Source: Rhynchopus sp. YZ270_cl-10
Lineage: Eukaryota > Euglenozoa > Diplonemea > Diplonemida > Diplonemidae
Direction of reading: 5' to 3'
NCBI GenBank assembly: GCA_964035575.1
Contig: OZ037847.1
Location: forward strand, 890,001 to 954,000
Length of the DNA: 64,000 nucleotides
The first letter of the stretch is position 1; each line of letters opens with the position of its first letter. Position numbers and translations under genes: made by a program. Positions 54,107 through 64,000 of this stretch are shown piece after piece. Below the pieces are notes generated by a model, which was given only the letters and a program-made list of their open reading frames with translations, ran no database searches and was not told where the DNA came from.

Positions 54107-54316
54107 CTATATTGTGACCAACCCATTCCCAAGCACAACATTATGCCTCTTAGAGATGTCAGCCAGTACATCAAGCACCTTCTTATTGTCTCTTTCTTCT
54201 TGCTTCTCTTGCTTCTCCTCCATATCTACCCCACTACCCTCCACCAAATCACTCCAGGTTCTCTTCCTCCCTGATACCCTTTCACTATCCTTCACTAGAT
54301 TTGACCAGGATGACAT
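54107..54316 (-). CDS. Small Polinton ORF, unrecognised
   Basis: 69 aa, charged, with a predicted helical stretch EEKQEKQEERDNKKVLDVL. Lies downstream of the minor capsid gene on the same strand. No family recognised; may be non-functional. Confidence 0.35.
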   Translation of the reverse strand: MSSWSNLVKDSERVSGRKRTWSDLVEGSGVDMEEKQEKQEERDNKKVLDVLADISKRHNVVLGNGLVTI

Positions 54317-54320
54317 TTTT

Positions 54321-55065
54321 TTAGTACGAAGATTTTACTTTGCGAAGGATAACATGATAGTTGACGTTCTCCCCTTGGTTGTTGATGCGCTTCCCATTCT
54401 GGTCTGTGAGCCAGAACCTTATGCTGTTGATCTGTGTCTTGTTGGTGGGGACATAGTACGAGCTGCCAGGTTCTACCACGTTGTACAAACTACTAGGAGG
54501 GAGGGAGGGAGGGTGGGCTGACAACATACAAGATTTGCGACTTGGTGCCTGATGTGCCTGTGTTGTGGTAAGAGTACTTTGGGTTCACAAGATCACAGTG
54601 TACAACAACTGCTTGGATTCCGTTCGTAATGTCTGCGACGTGAGGCGCAGTGTTCACACCTGCACTTATGATGGTGTTCTCAGCAAAGCCTAAGATTCCA
54701 TGGAAGGAGCCTGTTCTGAAGTTCACTTGATAGTTAGCAGGTAGGGTGATCTTAATCTTCTGCAGGGCTAGGATGGGCTCGATTGTGATTTCCGATGGTA
54801 TGTGGTCGTTGATCTCAGAGATGCTGTAGTTCCCGTCACCGAACACTATTGTCTCCCATGAAGAACCGTTGTCACGACTCCACTCAAAGAAGTTGTTGCC
54901 TTGCTGCTGGCTGATGTTTGTCCATGAGTAGTACTGACTGCTTTTAATGAGACTTATCTCATAGCTGTCACCTTCGTCAAGGTATATGGGAGGGTTGTAG
55001 GCTACAGTGAAGTCAGTGGAGATTGGTTCTCCTTCAGAGGAGACAAAGAGTGAGAGTTGTTCCAT
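54321..55065 (-). pseudogene. mCP: Polinton minor capsid (penton-like) gene, broken
   Basis: Strand-rich sequence with features typical of Polinton penton proteins (PPIYLDEGDSYEISLI, GFAENTII, VADITNG near the middle, FWLTDQNGKRI towards the end). The gene appears broken once. It belongs to the same transcription block as the small ORFs on either side. Confidence 0.65.
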
Positions 55066-55068
55066 TTT

Positions 55069-55254
55069 TTATGAGTTGATTTCTTGTGTGAGGAGTTTGT
55101 GTTCCTCTAGGTCTATGTTGTTGTTGTTGTTCAGAAGCCAGTCAAGGATAGTGGATGCTTCTTGTTTGATTGCTTGACTTGTATTCCCTGCCTTCTTTCC
55201 TCCTATCAATATCGTCAGTCTCTTCATTGCACCCTCGGTGTCCATTTGATACAC
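55069..55254 (-). CDS. Small Polinton ORF, unrecognised
   Basis: 61 aa (MYQMDTEGAMKRLTILIGG...). Its stop is 3 bp from the minor capsid gene start; its 5' end is divergent with the ATPase. Function not recognised. Confidence 0.4.
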   Translation of the reverse strand: MYQMDTEGAMKRLTILIGGKKAGNTSQAIKQEASTILDWLLNNNNNIDLEEHKLLTQEINS

Positions 55255-55272
55255 ACCATTGTTATTGCAAAA

Positions 55273-56013
55273 ATGATACGCAATTACGTTACGAGGAATG
55301 AGTCACCTGAGGATGATGAACATTCAAAGCTTCTTCCGTCGTGGCCATTCAGGATGTTGTCTGTCGGATCTTCTGGGTGTGGGAAGAGCACAGTGATGGG
55401 GAATATGCTGATGAACAAGGAGTTGAAGTTACCGTTTGACAGGGTTTTCGTTATCAGCACAACACTACACCAAAAGATCTACCAGGTTATGATGGAACAC
55501 TTTGCAGACATTGACGAGAAGATACGAAGTGAGCTGGAACGGGAGTTGAAGAAGAAGAAGGTAAGTGAGGAGAAGATCGACGAGACCTTAGAAGCCTTGA
55601 AGCCAACAGCAGAGTTCTTCGACAGTGCGGATGAGTTCGATGTGGAGGACCTTGACCCCAACCAGAAGAACCTTGTGTTGTTGGATGACATTGTGATGGA
55701 GAAGAAACAGAGAGACTTCATCGACCTGTATGTACGTGGACGTCATCGCAACATCTCACCAGTCTACTTGAGTCAGAGCTTCTATGACACCCCAAAGGCG
55801 ATACGACAGAATTGTAGCTGCTTCCTGCTGTTCAACCTCAACAAGAAGGAGAGGCGTATGATAGCGACTTCATGCAGCGACCTTGAGCCTGATGAGTTCA
55901 ACAGTATGTTTGAGGGTCTGCCCCGGTACAACTTCGTCATGATCGACAACCAGCCTGTTGTTCCTGAATTGAAGTATCGAAGGAACTTTGATGAGATTCT
56001 GTTTCCAGGATGA
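55273..56013 (+). CDS. ATPase: Polinton genome-packaging ATPase (FtsK/HerA type)
   Basis: 246 aa from the preferred ATG at 55273 (AAAAATGAT). Walker A VGSSGCGKST, Walker B NLVLLDDIV, then SQSFYDTPKAIRQNCS resembling the sensor/arginine region of viral packaging ATPases. Drives DNA into capsids (family knowledge). Last gene of the element on this side. Confidence 0.9.
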   Translation: MIRNYVTRNESPEDDEHSKLLPSWPFRMLSVGSSGCGKSTVMGNMLMNKELKLPFDRVFVISTTLHQKIYQVMMEHFADIDEKIRSELERELKKKKVSEEKIDETLEALKPTAEFFDSADEFDVEDLDPNQKNLVLLDDIVMEKKQRDFIDLYVRGRHRNISPVYLSQSFYDTPKAIRQNCSCFLLFNLNKKERRMIATSCSDLEPDEFNSMFEGLPRYNFVMIDNQPVVPELKYRRNFDEILFPG

Positions 56014-56298
56014 TAAGAGAAACGATGTCCAACAAGACGAGAGACTCAGAAACGAAGGTTCCTCGAGGGAATTCAGCCCGAGATGTGAGTTCGAGTGGGA
56101 GTGTTGGGAGCAAGATAGTGACCGTGATGTGCTGTAGAAGCAAATGTGTAGGGAACCCTAATCTTGTTGTCAAAAGGTAGGTCGATGTGGACATTACTTC
56201 ATCACAAATAGAATAGAACACCCCATACCCCTCCCCTATGTTTGCCACCTCTCCATCACCACGCACCTATCTCATTACACCAACAGGAACACAACACA
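56014..56298. other. Polinton/host boundary region
   Basis: No ORF with domain signal. The right end of the Polinton and the promoter of the following gene must both lie here; no TIR seen. Confidence 0.5.
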
Positions 56299-57790
56299 AT
56301 GACGAAATTCCACAAACTGTGGAAGGCACTCAGAATGTGCAGTACACAAGCATCTACCACACCTAATGCACCCAAAGTGAATCGAACTGAGGTGTTTGGT
56401 ATTGTTTTAGATACGAATGGCAAAGTGGTCTCTTTTCTTGTAGCGGTGGGTACAGCGTATGGGCTCTACACGCAAACTGTATGGCACCTCAACTGGACGC
56501 TGAAGAACATTGTCACAGCGAAGTACGACCCCGAAATGCCGAAAGGCATAACATACATCAAGAGAGAGCAAGATGATGAACTGAAGGTAAAGCTGCACGA
56601 ACACATCTGCGACGGTAATGGATTCTTCATGGTGACGGGTGAGAGCGGCTCAGGCAAAACCACAATGATGCAGAATCTGCTCAAAACGGATTATGAGGAC
56701 GGTGTGATCTTCGTGAAAATCAATGCAGCTCACCTGATGGACGTACCTAAAAACCAGCTACCGGGTGTATTTGAAGCGGCCGTGATGAACGAATTTGACG
56801 AGTGCAAGAACCACCCGCGGCGTAAGCTTTCCTTTGACAACTTCATCGGACACGCCAATGGTGTCAGGCTCAAGAACCAGAAGAAGTGGCGGACGTGGCT
56901 CATGCCGATGTGGTTCAAGATTAAGGAGCACCCGCTGATCATCTACATCACTCTGGACACGAAGGACAAATCGCTCAAGCACGAGACTATGCAAGCTATT
57001 GCCGTGGCTGTTAGTGGAATGGCAAGCAACCTTTCATCGAAGGCGAACAAGTGCAAGACCATTCTCGAGTTCTCCAAAACAGGAATCTCGGACCATGTCC
57101 TAGAGCTCCGCGGTGATTACGACGATTTTGCAGTGAAAGCAATGACAGAGACGGAATTCCAGGAGATTGGGAAGCAGGTGTTAAAGGTGAAGGATCCCCA
57201 GAATCTTGTTCCGCCGTATCTCGAGCACTATCACAACTGGTTGGGAGGACACACTAAGGGCTTGATGCAGCTTATGAAGTCTGCGAGACCCAGGAGTATG
57301 CACAGTATTTGTTGCCTTTTTGTACAATATGATTTTCAACCACACATCTCATCGCAGTTGAGTCTGCCACCCCCGAAACAAAGGATAAGGTTTTGGAGCA
57401 GCTGAAGAAGGGTATGTTGTTGTTGTTGGGGTGGGTAGTTTGTCAATTATGAGACCCACGTATTGCACAGAGATCGATGAGGAGTATTACCGTGCATGCG
57501 AAAAGTTGGATGAGGAACCAGAACTGAAGTTGCTCAAGGAAATGGCAGAGGCTGGAGCAAATGGATTAGGCCCGCGCGCTCTCCCAATTACCGTCCTTGC
57601 CAACCTCAGCGAACGCAACTCACACTCGACACTGATCCGCAAAGCGGGCAAAAACAGCGTGAGGATCCACCGCTACTCTCACGCGCTGTACCTGCTTGGT
57701 GTGAAGGAGCCAAATCCAAAGGACGTAAAATTGAAGGAGAAGATTGCAGAAGTGAAGGAGAAGTTCGGGATGAACGCTAAGTCTGCGTGA
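56299..57790 (+). CDS. P-loop ATPase, three exons (56299..57295, 57358..57411, 57471..57790)
   Basis: Predicted 456 aa. Introns of 62 and 59 nt with GTATGC/GTATGT donors and GCAG/ACAG acceptors keep the frame (both phase 1). Residues 33-53 are hydrophobic (VVSFLVAVGTAYGLY), a likely membrane anchor. Walker A is GESGSGKTT; LIIYITLDTKD is a Walker-B-like strand. The C-terminus has a winged-helix-like stretch (RNSHSTLIRKAGKNSVRI). Resembles stand-alone AAA/STAND-type ATPases of unknown role. The ATG at 56299 follows CAACACA and avoids a histidine-rich upstream extension. Host gene by introns and codon use. Confidence 0.75.
57296..57357 (+). other. Intron 1 of the P-loop ATPase gene
   Basis: Starts GTATGCACAG, ends CATCTCATCGCAG. 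Removal restores an open frame between exons. Confidence 0.7.
57412..57470 (+). other. Intron 2 of the P-loop ATPase gene
   Basis: Starts GTATGTTGTTG, ends TATTGCACAG. Same phase as intron 1. Confidence 0.75.
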
Positions 57791-58694
57791 TGATATGGGT
57801 GTGGGGTGAAGTACTTTTGTGGTTCTTTTTTTTTTTTGTTTATTTGTGTCTGGAGGAGGTGGGGAAGGGTATGAAAGAAAAAAGAAAAAACAGGGTGTTG
57901 TCAACTGTCCCAACAACACAGGCTCATCCGGGTGTGGGTAGGAATAGTGAATATGTTTTGTGATTATATTTTTTACTTTGATTTGTCTCTGGAGGGGATG
58001 GGAACAACGATGGGTCTTACTTGCACAATATGTGGGGAAAAAAAAAAACCGTCCTATGAGTTGAGTGTATGTCTCTGGTGCTTTGGGTCACAGCGAGGGG
58101 TTTTTGGTGTTGTTTTTATATTTTTCCTTTCCCAAACAAAACAAAAAAAAGCAAAAAAAAAAAAGCAAAAAAAAAAAAAAAAACAGACCGCCTGATGAGT
58201 ATTTTCTTAACTGTCTCTTTTTCACAACACACTCACCACACTCAGACAGGAGTACAACAAACTACACAATGGGAAGGACAACAAATTGTGGTTCAAAAGA
58301 ACCCGTGGTATAGGCCTACAGGGGAACGCCACGTAAAATAAAGACTAACGCGCCATGTGCACTACCTCTTGGGTGGTTGTGGAAACGTGCACTGCTTCCT
58401 GTATAATTTGTATAATTTGGAGATACAGAGTAAACTCACAGCTCCCTACACGGCCGTAAAGGTAAGGAGTATGCAGAATACACCTACAGGCGGAACCATA
58501 TCCATCATCACGTCATCAGGAATACAGTCACCGAAGTCCGAGTCACTGAAGAATCCACTGCTGAAACAGGTATGGCACACGTGCACACAGGTATGTAAAA
58601 GGCTACATAAAAAGTGAATAATGAATAAAATATTGGCGCAGTACATTTCTACCGGGTTTTAATTCCTGCGCCCATCTCTCGATTTCTCCTATTA
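57791..58694. other. Intergenic with possible short exons
   Basis: T-rich and A-rich tracts. A gene-like stretch at 58240..58620 has a 14-codon frame (58269..58313) and an 86-codon frame (58357..58617) with donor-like AAAGGTAAGG and CAGGTATG sites. No domain recognised. Confidence 0.3.
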
Positions 58695-58991
58695 CTAGTG
58701 AGGTCTCAGAAGATAGCATTGAGTGCCTTCGATGACAAGAGGTATATTTGCGAGGATGGAGTTACCACAAAGGCCTACCGATAAGTCTTCAATATACATA
58801 TCTCTGCGATATGTATGTCTCTTATAGCAGTCTTACAGCACAGCACTAACCTCTTGCACAATCCCTGTCTTCAGGTTGAAGTCAACAACCTTATCGTAGT
58901 ACACCAAACAATACAGGTACATGTCGTAGCTGGCCTCTCTCTCAATGTTCACTGTCAAGGTGTTTGCCTGGGTGCTTGAGACGCTGTCTTG
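58695..58991 (+). mobile_element. Fragment of a second Polinton copy
   Basis: 297 bp matching 49014..49310 at about 98%: end of the polymerase, the intergenic stem-loop (58794..58816) and end of the capsid gene. Far too short to be functional. Shows that a close relative of the 44.8-56.0 kb element was also in this genome. Confidence 0.93.
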
Positions 58992-59675
58992 CAGCAGCAA
59001 CGGCGCCAAGAGGCTTTACAGCAGGCGCAGTCCAAGCAGGGGCAGCAACAGCAACAACTTCTTGAGCAGCAGCTGCTCAGCATGATGGAGGCGCAGAAGG
59101 CCTCGCTCGCGGCAGCGACGTCGCACCGGACGGAAGCCGCGGGTGTGCCGCCGGTCGCGGCAGGGGATAGCGCCACCCTTGCTCAGGCCCTGGCAACCAT
59201 CATGACGTCTCAACGGGAGGGGCAGCTGCAGCAGACCGCCCTTTTGATGCAGCTGGCCGAACAACGGGGTGCGGGGGGGCGGGGGTCAACGGAGGAGGAG
59301 ATCCCGGTGGTGTCGCACCGTGTGGAGGACGTGGCACGGGACCCCCTGCGATGGGCGGAGTACGCGCAGGCGCAGCCCCACCACGGCTACACCCTGCTGG
59401 AGGCCATCAAGGCCCGGGTGGGGTCGGTAACGCCCGACACCGACGCCGCCGACGCCGCGGCCTTCTGCGTGGACTTGGTGGAGTCCATCCTGTTCGGGGC
59501 GGCGCCGATGGACCTGCTGGCGCAAGTCGGCCGGGAGCTCTCCTTCTGGGAGCTACGGGGCAAGACGGGGCGGCCCGGGGCAGCGGCCTACAAGGCCAAG
59601 TTGTGGTCGCAGTCCGCTGTGCCGGCGGGGGAGCGGGCGGCGTATGCGGCTGCTTTCGCGACGGCGAAGGCGAAG
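58992..59675 (+). CDS. GC-rich ORF segment, unrecognised
   Basis: A frame of about 228 codons: glutamine/alanine-rich start (QQQRRQEALQQAQSK), a coiled stretch, then a folded-looking part (DPLRWAEYAQAQPHHGYTLLEAIKARV..., FCVDLVESILFGAAP). G/C is concentrated at third positions, unlike every neighbour, which suggests a foreign or element origin; the layout recalls a gag-like protein, but this is only an impression. It is bounded by the Polinton fragment on the left and runs into the TACAG array. Confidence 0.4.
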
Positions 59676-60932
59676 TACAGTACAGTACAGTACAGTACAG
59701 TACAGTACAGTACAGTACAGTACAGTACAGTACAGTACAGTACAGTACAGTACAGTACAGTACAGTACAGTACAGTACAGTACAGTACAGTACAGTACAG
59801 TACAGTACAGTACAGTACAGTACAGTACAGTACAGTACAGTACAGTACAGTACAGTACAGTACAGTACAGTACAGTACAGTACAGTACAGTACAGTACAG
59901 TACAGTACAGTACAGTACAGTACAGTACAGTACAGTACAGTACAGTACAGTACAGTACAGTACAGTACAGTACAGTACAGTACAGTACAGTACAGTACAG
60001 TACAGTACAGTACAGTACAGTACAGTACAGTACAGTACAGTACAGTACAGTACAGTACAGTACAGTACAGTACAGTACAGTACAGTACAGTACAGTACAG
60101 TACAGTACAGTACAGTACAGTACAGTACAGTACAGTACAGTACAGTACAGTACAGTACAGTACAGTACAGTACAGTACAGTACAGTACAGTACAGTACAG
60201 TACAGTACAGTACAGTACAGTACAGTACAGTACAGTACAGTACAGTACAGTACAGTACAGTACAGTACAGTACAGTACAGTACAGTACAGTACAGTACAG
60301 TACAGTACAGTACAGTACAGTACAGTACAGTACAGTACAGTACAGTACAGTACAGTACAGTACAGTACAGTACAGTACAGTACAGTACAGTACAGTACAG
60401 TACAGTACAGTACAGTACAGTACAGTACAGTACAGTACAGTACAGTACAGTACAGTACAGTACAGTACAGTACAGTACAGTACAGTACAGTACAGTACAG
60501 TACAGTACAGTACAGTACAGTACAGTACAGTACAGTACAGTACAGTACAGTACAGTACAGTACAGTACAGTACAGTACAGTACAGTACAGTACAGTACAG
60601 TACAGTACAGTACAGTACAGTACAGTACAGTACAGTACAGTACAGTACAGTACAGTACAGTACAGTACAGTACAGTACAGTACAGTACAGTACAGTACAG
60701 TACAGTACAGTACAGTACAGTACAGTACAGTACAGTACAGTACAGTACAGTACAGTACAGTACAGTACAGTACAGTACAGTACAGTACAGTACAGTACAG
60801 TACAGTACAGTACAGTACAGTACAGTACAGTACAGTACAGTACAGTACAGTACAGTACAGTACAGTACAGTACAGTACAGTACAGTACAGTACAGTACAG
60901 TGCAGTACAGTGCAGTGCAGTACAGTACAGTA
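59676..60932 (+). repeat. (TACAG)n array, about 250 units
   Basis: 1.26 kb of nearly perfect pentanucleotide; variants (TGCAG) only in the last 40 bp. Because the unit lacks stop codons in all frames, every forward frame reads YSTVQ and every reverse frame LYCTV. Confidence 0.98.
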
Positions 60933-61350
60933 CACAGTACTGCAAACCCAAAAAAATCACAAAACCTGCACTAGCGATTCACATAAATTCACAAAAATTC
61001 ACATAAATTCACAACACCTGCACAAAACCTTCACATAAATTCACAAAAATTCACAAAACCTGCACTTGCGATTCACAAAAATTCACAAAAATTCACATTC
61101 ATTCACAAAAGATCCCACACATGGTGTATCACGTGTGTTTTCGCCTCGTTGTGAATTTTTGTAGGCATTTCCCAGAGTGCCCCAAACCCTCCGCGTTCAC
61201 CTGTGAGATATAGTCGAAGTTACTCCATTAAAATCCTGCCTCGACATCCTTGCCCCCCTCTCTCCCTCCTCCTCCTCCTTTTCCAAAGCTTCGACAGCAC
61301 TCACAGAACTGATTTACATCACCCCTCTTTCTCTTTCTCCACCCGCAACA
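60933..61350. other. Short TTCACA-type repeats and upstream region
   Basis: 60960..61110 is a degenerate array of AAAATTCACA/ACATAAATTCAC. 61200..61350 is the pyrimidine-rich 5' region of the methyltransferase gene. Confidence 0.6.
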
Positions 61351-62334
61351 ATGAAGCACCCTATGCAGGGCCAGGCGACGCTCATTGTAGAAGACGTAGC
61401 AGATTACCGCGCAGCGATTAGTGAGGTTGTGAAGCCAGGGGATGTGGTGCTTGAGGTGGGATGCCATGAGGGGATCACAACACGGCGTATTGCGCAGGAG
61501 GTTGGTTCGGAAGGGTTGGTGTACGGCATTGACACTTCGAATGTCTGTATTGAGCGTGCAAACACTGCCTACGAAGCACTCCCCAACCTGCACTTCGCGG
61601 TCGCAGATGCACTGCACATCCCTTCGCTCCGCAAGCTCAGCCCAGACCGCCCATTTGAAGTCATCTTCCTCGACATCTCCGGCTCCCGCGATCTCGAAAC
61701 GCTCATTCCTCTTATGGAATCATACGAATTTGCCCTCAAACCTCGTCTCATTGTTTGCAAAAGCTTTCGTCTGAAAAGATTATATTTAAACTGCACGCTT
61801 CTCAACTACCACCCTGCTGCTCCTGGGGAGAAGATGGACGGGGATTTGGCAGGACACGGTGAGTGGGTGAAACCGGAGGCTTCAGAGAGGTTTCCGATTA
61901 GGAAGACAGCGAGGGTGAAGATGGCGAGAGGGGTGCTGCCTAGAGATGCAGCGGGATGTGTGGATACGAAGGATCTGGCGGAGAATGCGAAGTGCAATTT
62001 GAAGTTAGATGCATGGGGCAGTGGAAGGGACCGTCGGAGGGAGAAGACAGCACGCCTCAGAGACCAACGCCGTGATGCTCCAGAGGAACGTGAAAAGGAA
62101 GTTGCCATCAACGTTCTCCGCGGCGAAGAGGAAGGCATCCGTGCTGCCATTGGGAGAGAGTACAGTGCCACGCTCCTCAAGCTCTGCAGAACACTCAGAA
62201 CAAACCTCCGTACTGCCTACAAAGAAACGAAGCATACGTGCACAGCAGTTCTTCACTGGTCCAAGCCGGTCGGTCACATCAGTTGGACCATCAGAGAAGA
62301 AGAAGAAGAAGAAGTGCCAGAGCAAAAGGAATAG
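61351..62334 (+). CDS. SAM-dependent class I methyltransferase-like protein
   Basis: 327 aa, single exon. Motif I (SAM binding) at residues about 28-42: VVLEVGCHEGITT; acidic motif II VYGIDTS; VADALHI and VIFLDISGS fit motifs III-IV of the Rossmann fold. Residues 150-327 are charged and low in recognisable motifs, with an acidic tail EEEEEE. Start ATG 61351 follows CCGCAACA, and a pyrimidine-rich leader precedes it. Substrate unknown (RNA, protein or small molecule). Host gene. Confidence 0.7.
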   Translation: MKHPMQGQATLIVEDVADYRAAISEVVKPGDVVLEVGCHEGITTRRIAQEVGSEGLVYGIDTSNVCIERANTAYEALPNLHFAVADALHIPSLRKLSPDRPFEVIFLDISGSRDLETLIPLMESYEFALKPRLIVCKSFRLKRLYLNCTLLNYHPAAPGEKMDGDLAGHGEWVKPEASERFPIRKTARVKMARGVLPRDAAGCVDTKDLAENAKCNLKLDAWGSGRDRRREKTARLRDQRRDAPEEREKEVAINVLRGEEEGIRAAIGREYSATLLKLCRTLRTNLRTAYKETKHTCTAVLHWSKPVGHISWTIREEEEEEVPEQKE

Positions 62335-62563
62335 GAGGAGTGGGTGGAGAGGAGGAGAAGAGAGGAGGAAGACGCATAGCATTATAATGTGTTGTTTTGT
62401 GGAGGGGTTGGGGATGTGCCCAAGTGTCTAACCTTTTTTTGTTGCCCCATTTTTTATCAAGTATGCATCATTGATATGGAACGTTTTATTTTGTTTTGTT
62501 ATTTGTTCTTTTTACGTATTCCAAAGTCTTTCACCCCCACCCTCTCTATTAGGATTGAAAAAT
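62335..62563. other. Intergenic
   Basis: 3' region of the methyltransferase gene and leader of the next gene; TCTCTATTAG just before 62555 could be a splice acceptor. Confidence 0.5.
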
Positions 62564-63865
62564 ATGCGTTTCGATCTACAACTAAGCAGGGAGGGCCGTA
62601 GTACGGGGACGTCGCTTGCACATGGCGTGCAGTCGCACAGTGTGGGGAGACGGAAGAAGTCGAATGTGCAAGGACGTGCGCTGGCTGCAGCAGGGGTGAA
62701 GCCACTCCCGACACATCCACACCCGGCTTCTGCAGTGCGTGTGCACAACCCACCTGCGCTGTTCAGTGGCCTCCCTCTGGAGGAGGAGAGCCACCTCGCA
62801 CATCACCCACACCCGGCACATCTGTCATACCAAGCACACCAGCCGCCTCTGCCGCTTCCCCAGGCACCGTACACACAGCCGTACGTTCCGCAATACCCTC
62901 TTCCCGTGTTCCCCGTGGAGAACAACCCGTACCCCAGTGTAAAGGGGCAGGGTGCACCGCCAGGGTACATCCAAAGCAGCCCAGTGGGGCGGAACAGTGC
63001 GGTCAGGTCGCATACACACCAGCCCCAGCAGGAGACGCCGACAAGGCAGTTGATGTACCCGCCAAACCCGATCCCGAATCCGGTGAATGTGGCGGCTGCG
63101 AACCCTATCAAGGTGGTGGGTGGTGCACACCGTTCAGCGCGGAGCCGTTCGCAGTCGTTGCAGAAAGAGGTTCGTGTCGCGCCAGGTCTGTCGGTGCCGT
63201 CGCCGTATGGCAGTCCATATGCAAAGTACACATCGACACCAAGAGACGCAGCGCCTGTGCCTGCCCCAGCCCCCGCAGTGCCGCCCCAGCCACACCCACA
63301 GCCGCAGAAGGCAAAGCGCAGAAGCAACAGTGCAGGCACAGCGCGTGCACGCACAGCCTCAACAGGCCCCCCTATACCACCTGCAGCAACCTCCTCGCAG
63401 TCCTTCTGCGCAGAGCAGAGCCCAAAGACGTACACAAAGTTTGACTACGGAACAAAACGGCAGGTCCCCGACCGGCAGCCCATCCAAAGGGCGCCGTCCA
63501 TCCCACAGGCCCCCACACCAAGCAAGCTCCAGATAGGTGACGAAGCCTGGGAGCGTCTTGTGGTCCTGGCAAGGGACGACTTCACAGAGGACGAGCTCGG
63601 CATGCTGTTCTGGGACACGTTGAGCAAGCTGCTGATGTTCTACAGCATAGAGGAGCCTATGGAGGTGGCCAAGATCGAGCTCAAGTGGAAGAGCATACAG
63701 TCCGGACGCCCCGCAGAGGGCATGCAGTCACCGGGGGGGAACGGCAGCCTCTACGAAGTGCCGCGTGTCGACACTGCACACCACAGCACCCACAGTGCAC
63801 GCGATGTCAACGCACAGAACAAGTACACACCCTACAACTACCATGCAAAGCGCGAAATGGTATGA
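62564..63865 (+). CDS. Proline-rich, largely disordered protein with a small C-terminal helical domain
   Basis: 433 aa from ATG 62564; the frame is open further upstream, but that part looks like leader or intron. Residues 1-300 are rich in Pro, Ser, His, Gln (HPHPAHLSYQAHQPP, PVPAPAPAVPPQPH) with basic RS-like patches. A compact segment follows at about 325-385 (GDEAWERLVVLARDDFTEDELG ... FYSIEEPMEVAKIELKWKS). No family recognised; an RNA-binding or scaffold role is possible only by composition. Confidence 0.6.
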   Translation: MRFDLQLSREGRSTGTSLAHGVQSHSVGRRKKSNVQGRALAAAGVKPLPTHPHPASAVRVHNPPALFSGLPLEEESHLAHHPHPAHLSYQAHQPPLPLPQAPYTQPYVPQYPLPVFPVENNPYPSVKGQGAPPGYIQSSPVGRNSAVRSHTHQPQQETPTRQLMYPPNPIPNPVNVAAANPIKVVGGAHRSARSRSQSLQKEVRVAPGLSVPSPYGSPYAKYTSTPRDAAPVPAPAPAVPPQPHPQPQKAKRRSNSAGTARARTASTGPPIPPAATSSQSFCAEQSPKTYTKFDYGTKRQVPDRQPIQRAPSIPQAPTPSKLQIGDEAWERLVVLARDDFTEDELGMLFWDTLSKLLMFYSIEEPMEVAKIELKWKSIQSGRPAEGMQSPGGNGSLYEVPRVDTAHHSTHSARDVNAQNKYTPYNYHAKREMV

Positions 63866-64000
63866 AAAATATGTAGTAAAGTAGTTCTGTAGTGAGAGAG
63901 GTTTTATATCACGCGTGAATAACGTTTTATAGGTGTAAACAGGTGAAAAAGTGAGTGAAATAAGATTCGTTTTATTTCACGCAAATCGTGAAGGATTGGG
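63866..64000. other. 3' flank, nothing recognised
   Basis: A/T-rich, with an imperfect TTTTATATCACGCGTGAAT / TTTTATTTCACGC repetition. Confidence 0.5.

Larger units (their letters stand above)
44827..56013. mobile_element. Polinton/Maverick fossil (core gene span)
   Basis: An approximately 11.2-kb block with the full set of Polinton hallmark genes: protein-primed DNA polymerase B, rve-type integrase, adenain-type protease, packaging ATPase, major and minor capsid proteins, plus pX-like and PLA2-like virion proteins. Genes are arranged as converging blocks. TIRs and TSDs were not recognised. The element looks mostly whole, with perhaps one to three breaks. A sister fragment about 98% identical and several long open frames argue for a young insertion. 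Confidence 0.93.

Noticed and set aside
59676-60932. Telomeric repeat
   Set aside because: TACAG is not a known telomere unit, it lacks G clusters, and genes continue beyond it.
59351-61038. Six overlapping ORFs of 460-660 aa over the TACAG array
   Set aside because: A by-product of a stop-free pentanucleotide repeat. Only the segment before 59676 could be coding.

Overview
The window looks like a repeat-rich nuclear contig of a microbial eukaryote, possibly an alga or heterotrophic protist. The lineage cannot be named from sequence alone. Evidence for a eukaryote: GT-AG introns of about 60 nt with GTATG donors in an otherwise intact gene (56299..57790), poly-T and purine microsatellites, nested DNA transposons with target-site duplications (TSDs), and an integrated Polinton/Maverick.

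From 1 to about 44.5 kb the sequence is a nest of transposons with almost no host genes. Four groups can be separated. (i) hAT-like elements whose ends begin CAAGGCT (or CAGTGCT). Five complete copies can be delimited by both ends, and four of them have perfect 7-bp TSDs. Two carry DUF659/hAT transposase genes (complement <1..1287 and complement 15586..18593), and a 231-bp terminal unit is amplified eight-fold at one end of the 8.4-kb copy (12316..20747). (ii) About ten short elements starting TTCYWR and ending near CTAAA. They insert without any TSD, form head-to-tail tandems, and often carry a minisatellite. Helitron/Helentron-like non-autonomous elements fit best. (iii) Three elements with unrelated terminal inverted repeats (TIRs) that share one 1.2-kb core able to encode a small single-pass membrane peptide (23032..25114, 29485..32636, 35244..37435). 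(iv) A separate hAT-type MITE with an 8-bp TSD (9521..10557). Between these lie a two-OTU-domain gene (41324..43171), a 1.4-kb VNTR, and hundreds of A(8+)T(8+) palindromes.

From 44.8 to 56.0 kb lies a Polinton fossil: protein-primed DNA polymerase B, major capsid protein, repeat protein, integrase, pX-like protein, adenain-type protease, zinc-ribbon/PLA2-like protein, minor capsid protein and packaging ATPase. It looks mostly whole and young, with perhaps one to three breaks and no recognisable TIRs. The same stem-loop sits between each of its two convergent gene pairs. A 297-bp piece of a sister copy, about 98% identical, lies at 58695..58991.

From 56.3 kb to the end the sequence becomes genic: a spliced P-loop ATPase (three exons), a GC-rich ORF running into a 1.26-kb (TACAG)n array that is open in all six frames, a SAM-dependent methyltransferase (61351..62334) and a proline-rich protein (62564..63865).

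All family assignments come from reading motifs and repeats by eye. No database search was possible.
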